NCBI GenBank assembly: GCA_943329075.2
Contig: CALQCM020000039.1
Location: forward strand, 1 to 41,227
Reading direction: 5' to 3'
DNA length: 41,227 nt
DNA from: Chitinophaga pinensis
GTDB taxonomy: Bacteria; Pseudomonadota; Gammaproteobacteria; Burkholderiales; SG8-41
Shown here one piece after another: positions 25,447-34,180 of this stretch (positions are counted from its first letter, which is position 1; the number at the start of each line of letters is the position of its first letter). Both the position numbers and the translations under genes were made by a program. A model generated the notes under the pieces. That model had not been told where the DNA came from, did no database searches, and saw only the letters and a list, made by a program, of their open reading frames with translations.

Positions 25447-26880
25447 TCATGCCTTTGCGAGCGCGCGCGCAACATCGCGAGCGCTATGGTTTTCTATGCA
25501 GAGTATGTGGTCTCTTAGTGCATCTGCGTGTTTTAGCGTGGTCGACAACTGGGTGTTGAACATGAACTTAGATTCGATTTCCGCCCCGCTCAATGCACGC
25601 TCACCCGCGCCGCGGTTGATTCGTTCATGGTGGGTGAATTCTCGCCCGTCGGTTGTTACGACAGTCACGCCACCAGAATAGAATTGCGGGAAGGCTGAAG
25701 CCGTATCCGCGGCGCACTTGACCTTGCGCGCCATTTGTAGAATTTGAGGGTCCGAGAGAACATGACTCTGCAACTCGGCGAGTCCGAATCGGCCGAGTAG
25801 CAGACTCGCTGCAACAACAAATTGCGCGCTGAATTGCGCGTCGTAACTATGCGTGGGAGATAGCTTGCTGGTTTCCGGTTCGGCGACGACGGGCAGGCCC
25901 TCCTTCGGTAGGACAACCCGGATTTGAGCGATATCGTCGGGCCTCAAATCATGCTTGCGTTTGAGTTCGACCGCAGAATCCGCGCACGCGTGTAAAAAAT
26001 GGCATATCGGATACGGTTTTACCGAGGTCGCCATGAGTTCCCAGGTCTCGCCAAGGCCGGAGAGAATCTTTTCGTAGTCGACCTGCGCTTCTCGCTCCTG
26101 CAGGTGGCCTTTGAATAGGCCGAATCGGCCTTCGTATGTTTTTGATGGCGCTAGGAATCCCGCGTCTGCAAGGTAGGCCGCCGTTATGCCCGCAACGCCG
26201 GCCCAACCAGGGTGCATGCGTTTATTCCATGCGCCGTCGGCTAGGAATTCCTGACTCGCCGCTGCGGTGCTGCCAACGATACCCTGCGCCATCGCGAGAT
26301 GACGCGCGCTTAAGCCCAGGAGCCAGCCGGCTTGCAGAGAGCAGGAAAAATGTCCGAGAATCCCAGTCGGGTGAAAACCGCAATGATGAAAGCCGAATGC
26401 GCCTGCCAAGCCGAGGCGCGTCACGACTTCGACGCCCAGTACATATGCGGCTAGCATTTTTTCTCCGCTGGCATTAAGATGCTCTGCCATGCCGAGTGCG
26501 CACGGCAGTGCGCTTGCTGTCGGATGCACGGCGCCACCGAGATGCGTGTCATCGTAATCAAGGCCGTGAACCAGCATACCATTCATTAGGACTGCATCCC
26601 GAAGCGGTAGCCGTTGCGTCATTCCGATCACGGAGCAGTCGCCTTCGCCGGCCAGTGCACGGATGCCCGATAAAGTGCGATGGGCGAAATCGTAAGTCGT
26701 GGAAGCGATCGCGACGCCGATTGAATCTAGGATTAGATACTTCGCGCGCTCGCGTACCGCGGTTGGGATCGCGGCATAGTCGAAGTCCGATACGTAGGCG
26801 GCGAGACGTGCCGAGATTGCGACAGGCATTTCGTCCACCGGAGTCATATCGCCTTTCATAGATTTAAAATGAGCATTCAT
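25447..26880 (-). CDS. MmgE/PrpD family protein
   Basis: 477 residues, normal for the 2-methylcitrate dehydratase/MmgE/PrpD/iminodisuccinate epimerase family. It has L-I-L-D-S-I-G-V-A-I-A-S, HGLDYDDTHLGGAVHPTASA (the family signature with D-D-T-H), then GFHPTGILGHFSCSLQAG and KPYPICHFLHACADSA. Several in-frame starts exist; the ATG at 26847 (M-T-P-V-D-E-M) has AAAGG 5 bases upstream and may be the true one. These enzymes dehydrate or isomerise tri- or dicarboxylic acids, matching the carboxylate-uptake receptors around. Divergent from the Bug gene at 27183. Confidence 0.91.
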   Translation of the reverse strand: MNAHFKSMKGDMTPVDEMPVAISARLAAYVSDFDYAAIPTAVRERAKYLILDSIGVAIASTTYDFAHRTLSGIRALAGEGDCSVIGMTQRLPLRDAVLMNGMLVHGLDYDDTHLGGAVHPTASALPCALGMAEHLNASGEKMLAAYVLGVEVVTRLGLAGAFGFHHCGFHPTGILGHFSCSLQAGWLLGLSARHLAMAQGIVGSTAAASQEFLADGAWNKRMHPGWAGVAGITAAYLADAGFLAPSKTYEGRFGLFKGHLQEREAQVDYEKILSGLGETWELMATSVKPYPICHFLHACADSAVELKRKHDLRPDDIAQIRVVLPKEGLPVVAEPETSKLSPTHSYDAQFSAQFVVAASLLLGRFGLAELQSHVLSDPQILQMARKVKCAADTASAFPQFYSGGVTVVTTDGREFTHHERINRGAGERALSGAEIESKFMFNTQLSTTLKHADALRDHILCIENHSARDVARALAKA

Positions 26881-26928
26881 ATTATTTCACCGGGTTCTGG
26901 ATTAGGTCGCAAATGGAGGGGTGGGCGT

Positions 26929-26945
26929 CGCGCATTTTATGCGCG
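26929..26945. promoter_or_regulatory. Perfect 17-bp inverted repeat between divergent genes
   Basis: CGCGCAT, a three-T centre, and ATGCGCG. It lies 49 bases upstream of the MmgE/PrpD start and is a candidate operator for a dimeric regulator or simply a small hairpin. No regulator gene is nearby to support either. Confidence 0.35.
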
Positions 26946-26990
26946 CTCCAAAATTTACTTTCAAGATCGCAGGCCGCTCAACAATGAATC

Positions 26991-27032
26991 TTGACAGCGT
27001 AATTTGTTAAGCGCAATACTTCTGTTATTGCG
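26991..27032 (+). promoter_or_regulatory. Candidate sigma-70 promoter with overlapping inverted repeat
   Basis: TTGACA at 26991-26996 and AATACT at 27015-27020 are 18 bases apart. CGCAATA (27012-27018) and TATTGCG (27026-27032) form a perfect inverted repeat over the -10 region. It would drive the Bug gene downstream (start near 27183), leaving a leader of about 150 bases. Confidence 0.4.
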
Positions 27033-27137
27033 TTCCCCATTTTGAGCGGCATGCAGGTTGGGAGTTCGGTGCTAGCGTGCGGTGTGCTGCCGCGCAATGA
27101 TCGGCGCGTTTGCTCATGCCGATTCCTCAGCGTAATC

Positions 27138-27179
27138 ATGCGCAACTATAAGAAAAGCATGCGCAACAATAAGAAAGTA
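27138..27179 (+). repeat. 21-base imperfect tandem repeat before a Bug gene
   Basis: Two 21-base units starting ATGCGCAAC match at 17 of 21 positions and are in frame with the Bug gene. Each encodes M-R-N-x-K-K-x. Either unit could supply an alternative start giving a longer, positively charged signal-peptide n-region. Confidence 0.6.
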
Positions 27180-27182
27180 TCC

Positions 27183-28163
27183 ATGATCATATTCGTCAGG
27201 GCGGTAAGAATACAACTGGTCGTGGGCACACTGTTGTTTTTTGCTTCCATTGCTGCGGCTCAACAGGGTTATCCCAACAAGCCGATTCGCGTAATTATCC
27301 CGACATCTGCGGGGGGCAGTACCGACATATTGGCGCGCCTCATAGGGCAAAAACTCGGTGAAAGTCTAGGGCAGCAACTTATAGCGGACAATCGAGCCGG
27401 TGGCAACGGCACCGTCGGCGGCGAGGCGTTGGCCAAGGCAGCCCCGGATGGTTATACACTGATGATCACCTCCAGCAGTCACATCATTACTCCGCTGCTG
27501 GCGCCTACCCCTTATGATGCCATCAAAGATTTTTCTCCGGTCGCGGCAAACGCTAGCAGCGAAAATATTCTCGTCCTCCACCCGTCGATTCCAGCCAATA
27601 ATCTGCAGGAATTTATTCGTTTGGCGAAGGCAAATCCGAATCAGTTGAACTATGCCACGGGCGGGGTTGGTACCCTATCGCATCTGGCTGGCGCATTGTT
27701 CTGCATTATGACAAACGTAAAAATGCAGCAGATCCCCTACAAGAGCGGGGCCCCTGCCATCATCGATCTCATCGGCGGTCATGTGCAGTTGTATTTTGCT
27801 GTTCCTATTTCAATCATGCCCCGGGTCAAAGGCGGAAGAGTCAAAGCCATTGCCGTTACCGGTAAATCGCGCCTCGCAGCGCTGCCTGACGTGCCGACGT
27901 TCGCCGAGGCCGGGATGACTGATTTTGACGTGAAGTACTGGTATGGAACTTTGGCCCCAGCGGCCACCCCGAAAGAAATCATCGGCAAATTGTCTGCTGA
28001 AATCGGACGTATTCTGGCCTCTTCGGAAGTAAGGGAAAAGCTGGTGAGTCAGGGCATGGATGCCTATATTTCTACGCCGGAAGAATTGACGGCACTCATG
28101 CGGGCCGAGACTGCAAAATACGCTAAGATCATAAAAACTGCAGATATTAGGATGGACAAATAA
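27183..28163 (+). CDS. Bug/TctC-family substrate-binding protein (5)
   Basis: 326 residues from the ATG at 27183 (M-I-I-F-V-R-A-V-R), with a signal peptide ending near I-A-A-A-Q. In-frame starts also exist at 27042, 27138 and 27159; 27042 would give an unlikely 47-residue extension. Landmarks: Y-P-N-K-P-I-R-V-I-I-P, SAGGSTDILARLIGQKLGES, D-N-R-A-G-G-N-G-T-V-G, QIPYKSGAPAIIDLIGGHVQ and L-P-D-V-P-T-F-A-E-A-G-M. It is followed 34 bases later by a short leader frame and the Gal80-like gene on the same strand. Confidence 0.93.
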   Translation: MIIFVRAVRIQLVVGTLLFFASIAAAQQGYPNKPIRVIIPTSAGGSTDILARLIGQKLGESLGQQLIADNRAGGNGTVGGEALAKAAPDGYTLMITSSSHIITPLLAPTPYDAIKDFSPVAANASSENILVLHPSIPANNLQEFIRLAKANPNQLNYATGGVGTLSHLAGALFCIMTNVKMQQIPYKSGAPAIIDLIGGHVQLYFAVPISIMPRVKGGRVKAIAVTGKSRLAALPDVPTFAEAGMTDFDVKYWYGTLAPAATPKEIIGKLSAEIGRILASSEVREKLVSQGMDAYISTPEELTALMRAETAKYAKIIKTADIRMDK

Positions 28164-28197
28164 CGGGTTTCAGGATATTGATAAATATGGAGAAGTG

Positions 28198-28233
28198 ATG
28201 GCGATCTCAAACTCCGCCCGTGGTGCGGCATGA
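28198..28233 (+). CDS. Possible 11-residue leader peptide, coupled to the Gal80-like gene
   Basis: An ATG at 28198 with GGAG 5 bases upstream opens an 11-codon frame (MAISNSARGAA) whose TGA overlaps the ATG of the next gene as ATGA (28230-28233). The downstream gene has no good ribosome-binding site of its own, so it may be translated by re-initiation. It could also be a chance frame. Confidence 0.35.
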   Translation: MAISNSARGAA

Positions 28234-29477
28234 TACGACGGCTCAAAGTTGCAATCGTTGGCGCCGGATTCAGCAACAGTCCGGATGGGCGCGAGCGCTG
28301 GGCGATACGTGCTCATCTGCCGGCACTCAATGCCTTGCCCGACCGGTATGAAGTGGTTGCGCTTTGCACAACGAGCATGGATACGGCCAGCGTCGCCGCG
28401 CGCCACTTCAGCGTGCCGCATGCGTTCGATAGCGTAGAGCGCATGTTGGAGGAGCTGCACGAAATCGACGTGGTGTGCGTCAGCGTGCGGCCGGCATTAC
28501 ATTATGCAATTGTGATGGCTGCGCTGCGCGCCGGCAAACACGTCTACTGCGAACAGCCGCTGGGCCTGACGACTACCGAAGCCCAGGAAATGTACGAACT
28601 TGCCGAACGTCAGGGCGTGTTCACCGTGGTCGGTCACCAAACCCACTGCGAGCCTGCGGCACTGCAAATGGCCGAGTTGGTGCGGCAAGGCTATATCGGC
28701 CGACCGCTTGTATTTAATCAGGCCGAATTTTTCAGTAATTATATCGTGCCGCGACCGGCGAATCGGGGCTGGTTGTTTCGCAGCGACATGGGCGGGCATC
28801 CCGGGTATCGCAGCGGGCAAAGTCTTGAGCGCCTCACCGCAGTGATCGGTCAGGACATTTCCGAAATTAATGCAATTATGGCCGTGAAGGTGCCGGAGCG
28901 TGCGAGCCTTGATGGCGGACCGCCGATACGCAGCGACCAGGTCGACAATATGAGTTATTTGCTTCGCGTCGGCGACGATATTACGGGAACGTTGCAGGTT
29001 TCTTTTACCGCATGGTTTGGAAGCGGTACTCGCTTTGAGTTGTATGGTACCGAGGGAATGCTGATGCTGGCGAGCGGTGAATTTCCGGGTTTGGGTGGTA
29101 ATGCCGGTGAGCACGGGGTGAATCATGGCGAACTCAGGCTCTACGGTGCGCATGCAGATCTGGAGCAATTCATTGCCAAGCCGACTCCGCCGGAGCAATT
29201 GCAGGGGCAGTTCAGGGAAATACCCGCGAAGGATCAATACCGCTATGTGACGGGTCTCGACGGCAGGCGTGACACTTTTCTCGTGGCGCAATTATGGTAT
29301 TCGTTTTCCGAAGCTATACTTTCAGGTGTGCCATGCGAGCCAAGCTTTCGGGATAAGCTCAAAATCCACCGCGTATGGGATGCGGGCGAGCAATCGGCAC
29401 GCAACGAACGCGCAGAGAAAGTAGACTATAGTGGGCTGGGCACGCAGAATTCGCCGCGTTCCGCGCGTTCAATGTAA
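28230..29477 (+). CDS. Gfo/Idh/MocA family protein, Gal80-like, without the catalytic Lys
   Basis: 415 residues. The N-terminal Rossmann domain starts LKVAIVGAGFSNSPDGRERW with an extended loop after the first glycines, then A-I-R-A-H-L-P-A-L-N-A-L-P-D-R-Y-E-V-V-A-L. That arrangement resembles the Gal80-like branch rather than sugar dehydrogenases. The family's E-K-P motif is E-Q-P (Glu108-Gln109-Pro110) in V-Y-C-E-Q-P-L-G. In yeast Gal80 the matching Lys is also absent and the protein is a dinucleotide-binding regulator. A C-terminal sheet domain is complete. It lies between two Bug genes on the same strand. It could be a redox or ligand sensor, or an atypical oxidoreductase; this is inference. 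Confidence 0.85.
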   Translation: MIRRLKVAIVGAGFSNSPDGRERWAIRAHLPALNALPDRYEVVALCTTSMDTASVAARHFSVPHAFDSVERMLEELHEIDVVCVSVRPALHYAIVMAALRAGKHVYCEQPLGLTTTEAQEMYELAERQGVFTVVGHQTHCEPAALQMAELVRQGYIGRPLVFNQAEFFSNYIVPRPANRGWLFRSDMGGHPGYRSGQSLERLTAVIGQDISEINAIMAVKVPERASLDGGPPIRSDQVDNMSYLLRVGDDITGTLQVSFTAWFGSGTRFELYGTEGMLMLASGEFPGLGGNAGEHGVNHGELRLYGAHADLEQFIAKPTPPEQLQGQFREIPAKDQYRYVTGLDGRRDTFLVAQLWYSFSEAILSGVPCEPSFRDKLKIHRVWDAGEQSARNERAEKVDYSGLGTQNSPRSARSM

Positions 29478-29586
29478 AGGCAGTTATATGGGAGGGCCAG
29501 AAAAAGCGCGCGGTCGAATTGGCAGTGCCTCGCCTGAGTGAGCGCAAGACGGTTCTACTTTCTAAAACGTGAGGGCTTTTTCATTT

Positions 29587-30564
29587 ATGTTGAATATCTC
29601 CACCGTATTGCGTGTCGTCACCGCCACCATGCTTTTTTTCATCGCCTGTATTGTGTCAGCGCAGTCGAATTATCCTGACAAACCGATTCGAATTATCAGC
29701 CCCAACGCGCCAGGAGGCGGAACCACTATATTGGCGCGTGTGGTGGGGCAGAAATTAACGGACAAATGGGGGAAGCCTGTGGTGGTGGACAACCGCCCTG
29801 GCGGCAACGGCGTCATTGGTGGTGAGGCGCTGGCGCGTTCGTCGCCAGATGGCTATACGATGATGGTGATCACGACCACGCATATCATAACGCCTTTACT
29901 GCAACCCACGCCGTATGATGCAGTCAATGACTTCTCTGCGGTGGCGACAATTGGCAGCAGTGAACAAATGCTGGTTGTTCACCCATCGGTGCCGGCTAAT
30001 AATCTTCGGGAACTCATTGAACTCGCGAAGTCCAGGCTGGGGAACCTGAATTACGCGTCGGCGGGCGGAGGGAGTTCAACCCATTTGGCGGGCGAACTGT
30101 TTAACATGGTGGCTGGCGTAAAGATTCAGCACGTGCCTTACAAAGGATCGGGGCCGGCGCTGATTGACCTCATTGGCGGACACGTGCAGATGTATTTCGG
30201 CCCGCCAAGCAACGTTGTCCCGCACGTTCAAAGCGGCCGCCTCAAGGCGATCGCAATTGGCGGAAAAATGCGTCTGACATCGATTCCACAACTGCCAACT
30301 TTCACCGAGGCGGGTATGGCCAACGTTGATATCAAGCAGTGGTGGGGGTTGCTGGCGCCTTTGGGAGCGACGAAGAGCGTTATCGCTAAGGTATCGAACG
30401 AAATAGGAAAAATCCTGCAAATGCCGGACATCAAGGAGCAGTTGACAGAACTTGGTATGGATGCATTCCTTTCCTCCCCCGAACAGTTTGCGGCGTTGAT
30501 GAAAGCGGATACCGTACTGTTTGGAAATATCATCAAGACAGCCAACATCCGGTTCGAAAAATAG
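29587..30564 (+). CDS. Bug/TctC-family substrate-binding protein (6)
   Basis: 325 residues from the ATG at 29587 (a GTG at 29569 is possible). It has a signal peptide ending near V-S-A-Q, then Y-P-D-K-P-I-R-I-I-S-P, APGGGTTILARVVGQKLTDK, N-R-P-G-G-N-G-V-I-G-G, HVPYKGSGPALIDLIGGHVQ and I-P-Q-L-P-T-F-T-E-A-G-M. It is closely related to the Bug genes at 22611 and 27183. Transcribed with the Gal80-like gene 109 bases upstream. Confidence 0.93.
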   Translation: MLNISTVLRVVTATMLFFIACIVSAQSNYPDKPIRIISPNAPGGGTTILARVVGQKLTDKWGKPVVVDNRPGGNGVIGGEALARSSPDGYTMMVITTTHIITPLLQPTPYDAVNDFSAVATIGSSEQMLVVHPSVPANNLRELIELAKSRLGNLNYASAGGGSSTHLAGELFNMVAGVKIQHVPYKGSGPALIDLIGGHVQMYFGPPSNVVPHVQSGRLKAIAIGGKMRLTSIPQLPTFTEAGMANVDIKQWWGLLAPLGATKSVIAKVSNEIGKILQMPDIKEQLTELGMDAFLSSPEQFAALMKADTVLFGNIIKTANIRFEK

Positions 30565-30748
30565 CGACGCTAGAAAAAGGGGAGGACGCGCGTAGCGTCG
30601 GCGGAGCCGTTCACGGGGTGGCGCTGAATTTCGAATCGGCACTTGCCTATATCCTGACTGCTTTCATCGAAGCGTTTGCTGGCGATGCCCTAGGCGTTTG
30701 GCAATGAAGGGTTATAGTTTCAATGCAAGAATCGGACGATGTCCGATT
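30565..30748. promoter_or_regulatory. Two stem-loops downstream of the sixth Bug gene
   Basis: CGACGCTA (30565-30572) pairs with TAGCGTCG (30593-30600) over a 20-base loop directly after the stop codon. A second hairpin, AATCGGAC/GTCCGATT with a 3-base loop, lies at 30730-30748 and is followed after 10 bases by seven T residues, so it is terminator-like. The rest of the 525-bp gap to the crotonase gene holds no supported gene. Confidence 0.4.
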
Positions 30749-31088
30749 GCATCGTATGTTTTTTTGTTGGCCGTAATAGCTCGATATTCTTGACAGTGCA
30801 TCGAGCCAAGAGCAGAATGATTAAAAATAACAATAGTCTTTTTCTCGTTGCGCTGGATCGTGGTTCTGTTTTTTCTGCTTTCTCGCCAGCGCGGCGAGTT
30901 CAATTAACGAAGCGTCTATTTAGGATCGCCGACGGATGCGAATCTCGTCTTCGAAGTCCTGCGCAATTCGGTTTAGTCGGCGACGTGGATTCTTCTGAAA
31001 AATAGAACTTATTTTGGTGACCTTGGTTTGTTTTTGGGCCAGCGTTTTCCGTTCCCATTCCAAACATCTTTGCGCAACCTAGAGAAAG

Positions 31089-31877
31089 ATGCCATTGACG
31101 ACCGCTAGCGATGCCGTGCCAAAGCATTACGAAACTATCCTTTTTCATAAAAACGGGCCGGTAGCAACTCTTACCTTCAACCGTCCCGAAAAGCGCAATG
31201 CGCTCACCATCCAGGTTTTTCTGGAATTCCTCGATGCCTTGCAGCGAGTCGAAGACGACAATGAGATTCGCGTAATGGTACTCGCCGGCGCCGGCCCTGC
31301 TTTTTGCGCCGGCAGGGATTTCGCCGAAGCTAAGACGGCGGATGCCGCGTCGGCTGCCCGGTATCTGAAATTGAACGCTGAGGGCAAGGATCGTTTGCGT
31401 CGACTGTCAAAGCCGGTTGTGTGCCGCGTGCACGGCCCGGCTTCGGGCGGCGGATGCGTGATTGCGACGGAATGCAGCGACATCACGATCGCATCGACCA
31501 GTGCGAGATTCTCCATCAGGGAAGTGCAGGCAGGCAGCGTACCGGGCATGCCGCTGTTTGCGCTGGGACGTGCACGGGCGCTCGGCATGGTGCTCACCGG
31601 CGACTGGATCTCGGGCGAGCAGGCCGCGCAGTGGGGTCTCGTTTACAAAACTGTAGCGGACGATCAACTGGAAGCGACCGTTGCTCACTACGCCGAACAT
31701 CTGGCGGCGCAGCCGATGCAGTCGATGGCCTACACGAAAAAAGCGATGTGCTATCTGCTGGACATGGCCGGCCACACGTTGACCGAGCAGTACATTGCCG
31801 AATGCCGGCGACTCGTGCAGCAGGCGCCCGATCGCGGCGAAGCCCTGCAAAGCTTTCTCGACAAGACGCGGCGATGA
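31089..31877 (+). CDS. Enoyl-CoA hydratase/isomerase (crotonase) family protein
   Basis: 262 residues. It starts with L-T-F-N-R-P-E-K-R-N-A-L-T, followed by the first oxyanion segment A-F-C-A-G-R-D-F and the second V-H-G-P-A-S-G-G-G-C-V-I-A. Glu145 sits at the position of the first catalytic Glu of rat enoyl-CoA hydratase (F-S-I-R-E-V); the second Glu is replaced by Gly166 (R-A-L-G-M-V-L-T-G-D). Crotonases with one Glu often do isomerase, hydrolase or other reactions, so simple hydration is not assured. It appears to be the first gene of an operon to 37176. Confidence 0.9.
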   Translation: MPLTTASDAVPKHYETILFHKNGPVATLTFNRPEKRNALTIQVFLEFLDALQRVEDDNEIRVMVLAGAGPAFCAGRDFAEAKTADAASAARYLKLNAEGKDRLRRLSKPVVCRVHGPASGGGCVIATECSDITIASTSARFSIREVQAGSVPGMPLFALGRARALGMVLTGDWISGEQAAQWGLVYKTVADDQLEATVAHYAEHLAAQPMQSMAYTKKAMCYLLDMAGHTLTEQYIAECRRLVQQAPDRGEALQSFLDKTRR

Positions 31878-31921
31878 GCGGCACCTAGACGAAGTTCCGC
31901 CTTGCGCTATGGAGAAACGGT

Positions 31922-34141
31922 TTGAACGGTAAGGATAAACACGGTGATATACACGGCGACGAAGCGATGTTGCGGTCGATACACGCCATGCTGCAACCCG
32001 CATCCATCGCTATTGTCGGGGCCACCGAGCGTGTCGGATACGGCAGTCGGTTCGTCAATAATTTGCTGAAGACGCGCAACAAAGCGCGCCTCTACCCGGT
32101 GAATCCAAACCGCGACGAGGTGTTCGGGCTGAAGTGTTATCGCTCGGTGCGCGACCTTCCGGAACCGGTGGATCTGGCGGCAATCATCCTCGCCGCAGGC
32201 GACGTTGTCGGCACCGTTCGCGAGTGCGCTGATGTTGGCGCGCGCGCGGCGTTGGTTGTTTCCGCGGGCTTTGCGGAGATGGGCACGGAGGAGGGGCGGA
32301 CGTGGCAACGGGAACTGGGCGCGCTGGCGCGTGCAACCGGCGTACGCGTGTGCGGCCCAAACTGTCTTGGGTTCGCCAACGTGCCGGCCGGCAACTGGAT
32401 CACGTCCTCGCCGCGAATCGATTTCGACACGCCGATACGCGCCGGCGGCATCGGACTCATCTCGCAGAGCGGAGCCACCTGCTACAGCTCATTGTTGGCG
32501 ATGGCGCACGACAGGCGCATCGGTTTCAAGTATCTTGTTGCGACCGGTAACGAGGCAGATCTTGAATCGTCCGATTTCATGCGCTATATGCTGCGCGATC
32601 CCGACGTCAAAGTCATTGCCGCGGTGATCGAAGGATTCAAGGATGGCGCAAACTTTGCGCGGACCGCTGAAATGGCGCTGCGGGCGGGCAAGCCCATCGT
32701 AGTCCTGAAGATCGGCCGATCGGAGGCGGGAAGCCGCGGCGCCAGCAGTCACACCGCGGCGATGACCGGCTCCGATACGGTTCACGACGCGCTGTTCACC
32801 CAGAAAGGTGTCGTCCGGGTCGACGACTACGACGAATTGCTCGAGACCGCCGCCATGTTTGAAAAGGCACGACCGCCGCTCGGCAACAGGGTGGGGGCGG
32901 TTTCGGAGTCGGGCGGTATGGGCTCGTTCCTGGCCGACAAGTGCGGTGAAGCCGGTTTGCAGGTTCCGCCGCTCTCCGAGGGCACGAGAAAAAAGCTCGT
33001 CTCGATCATGGGAGAACGTGGCTCGGCGGCGAATCCAACGGATCTGACGCTCTTTGGATTGAGCGCGACGGACTTTCCTCGCATATTGAATTATCTGCTC
33101 GACGAGGAGCGGCAAGACCTGATAATCATGTCGAGCATAGGCGGGGACGTGCAGGCCAAGGCGATCGTCGATGCCGCGGCCGATCCCGGCAAGCCGATCC
33201 TGTTCGCGTGGGCCGGCAGCACGCAACGCGCCGGTCTGGAAATGCTGCAGACGAGCAACGTTGCGGTGTTTTACCAGCCAGGGAAAGCCGCCAAGGCGGC
33301 GAAACGCCTCTACGACTACCATCAAACCAGGAGGCTAGTGCTGGCCGACGAAAACGAAAGCCGGCCGTCGCCGCCGACGGATGAGCGCGCGGCCGCCTTG
33401 GGAGCGATACTGCGCCGCGCCGAAGGCTATCCGCTGACGGAGCATGACAGCAAGCTCGCGCTATCGATGTTTGGCGTCGCCTCGGTCAATGAGGTGTTTT
33501 GCCGGAATGTCAAGGATGCTGAACGTGCGGCCGAGCGCATTGGTTATCCGGTGGCGCTGAAAGTGGTGTCCAGGCAGCTCAGTCATAAGACCGAAGCCGG
33601 AGGCTTAAGGCTCGGTATAACCGACGCCCGCGGTTTGGCTGCGGCCTACGAGGACATAGTCGCCTCAGTGCGCAACTACGAACCAGCTGCGCGCATTGAC
33701 GGCGTGCTGGTGCAACAAATGGTGTCAGCAGGCATCGAACTCATCGTCGGCGTTTCGCGCGACGCGCAATTCGGCCCGGTATTGATGCTCGGCATCGGCG
33801 GAATTCTGGCCGAAGCTCTGGTATCGGCGTCATGGCGGTTGTGTCCCGTAACATCCAGGGAGGCGCGCGACATGATCGGCGAAATCGCGGCCCTGCCAAA
33901 AATGCTTGCCGGTTTTCGCGGCCGTCCGGCGGCGGACGTCGACGCGCTAGTGGATACGATGGTGAATGTTTCGAGACTCGCTGTGTGGGAGCGCGACCGG
34001 ATCGTGAGCCTCGACATTAATCCGCTCGCCGTGTTGCCCAAAGGCCAGGGCGCGGTGGCCCTGGATGCCCTGATAGTCGTCGAGCCTGTCGGCGTTGCGG
34101 CGGCTCCGGCGAAGGCGCAGCGCGCCGGGCTTTCAGCGTGA
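31922..34141 (+). CDS. ADP-forming acyl-CoA synthetase (acetate-CoA ligase family)
   Basis: 739 residues with fused alpha and beta parts: a CoA-binding domain (S-I-A-I-V-G-A-T near residue 30), a succinyl-CoA-ligase-like domain with RVCGPNCLGFANV and G-I-G-L-I-S-Q-S-G-A, the phospho-histidine loop S-H-T-A-A-M-T-G-S-D (His277), and a C-terminal ATP-grasp domain (ALKVVSRQLSHKTEAGGLRL). It makes an acyl-CoA with release of ADP. The TTG start is supported by GGAGAA 6 bases upstream; an ATG 15 codons later lacks one. It follows the crotonase gene by 44 bases. Confidence 0.92.
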   Translation: MNGKDKHGDIHGDEAMLRSIHAMLQPASIAIVGATERVGYGSRFVNNLLKTRNKARLYPVNPNRDEVFGLKCYRSVRDLPEPVDLAAIILAAGDVVGTVRECADVGARAALVVSAGFAEMGTEEGRTWQRELGALARATGVRVCGPNCLGFANVPAGNWITSSPRIDFDTPIRAGGIGLISQSGATCYSSLLAMAHDRRIGFKYLVATGNEADLESSDFMRYMLRDPDVKVIAAVIEGFKDGANFARTAEMALRAGKPIVVLKIGRSEAGSRGASSHTAAMTGSDTVHDALFTQKGVVRVDDYDELLETAAMFEKARPPLGNRVGAVSESGGMGSFLADKCGEAGLQVPPLSEGTRKKLVSIMGERGSAANPTDLTLFGLSATDFPRILNYLLDEERQDLIIMSSIGGDVQAKAIVDAAADPGKPILFAWAGSTQRAGLEMLQTSNVAVFYQPGKAAKAAKRLYDYHQTRRLVLADENESRPSPPTDERAAALGAILRRAEGYPLTEHDSKLALSMFGVASVNEVFCRNVKDAERAAERIGYPVALKVVSRQLSHKTEAGGLRLGITDARGLAAAYEDIVASVRNYEPAARIDGVLVQQMVSAGIELIVGVSRDAQFGPVLMLGIGGILAEALVSASWRLCPVTSREARDMIGEIAALPKMLAGFRGRPAADVDALVDTMVNVSRLAVWERDRIVSLDINPLAVLPKGQGAVALDALIVVEPVGVAAAPAKAQRAGLSA

Positions 34142-34180
34142 TCGGGCGTACTAAAATAGAATGGTAAAGCGGGAAAATCG

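Noticed and set aside
30739..31005. 88-codon plus-strand frame upstream of the crotonase gene
   Set aside because: No ribosome-binding site and no family resemblance; it begins within a hairpin region.
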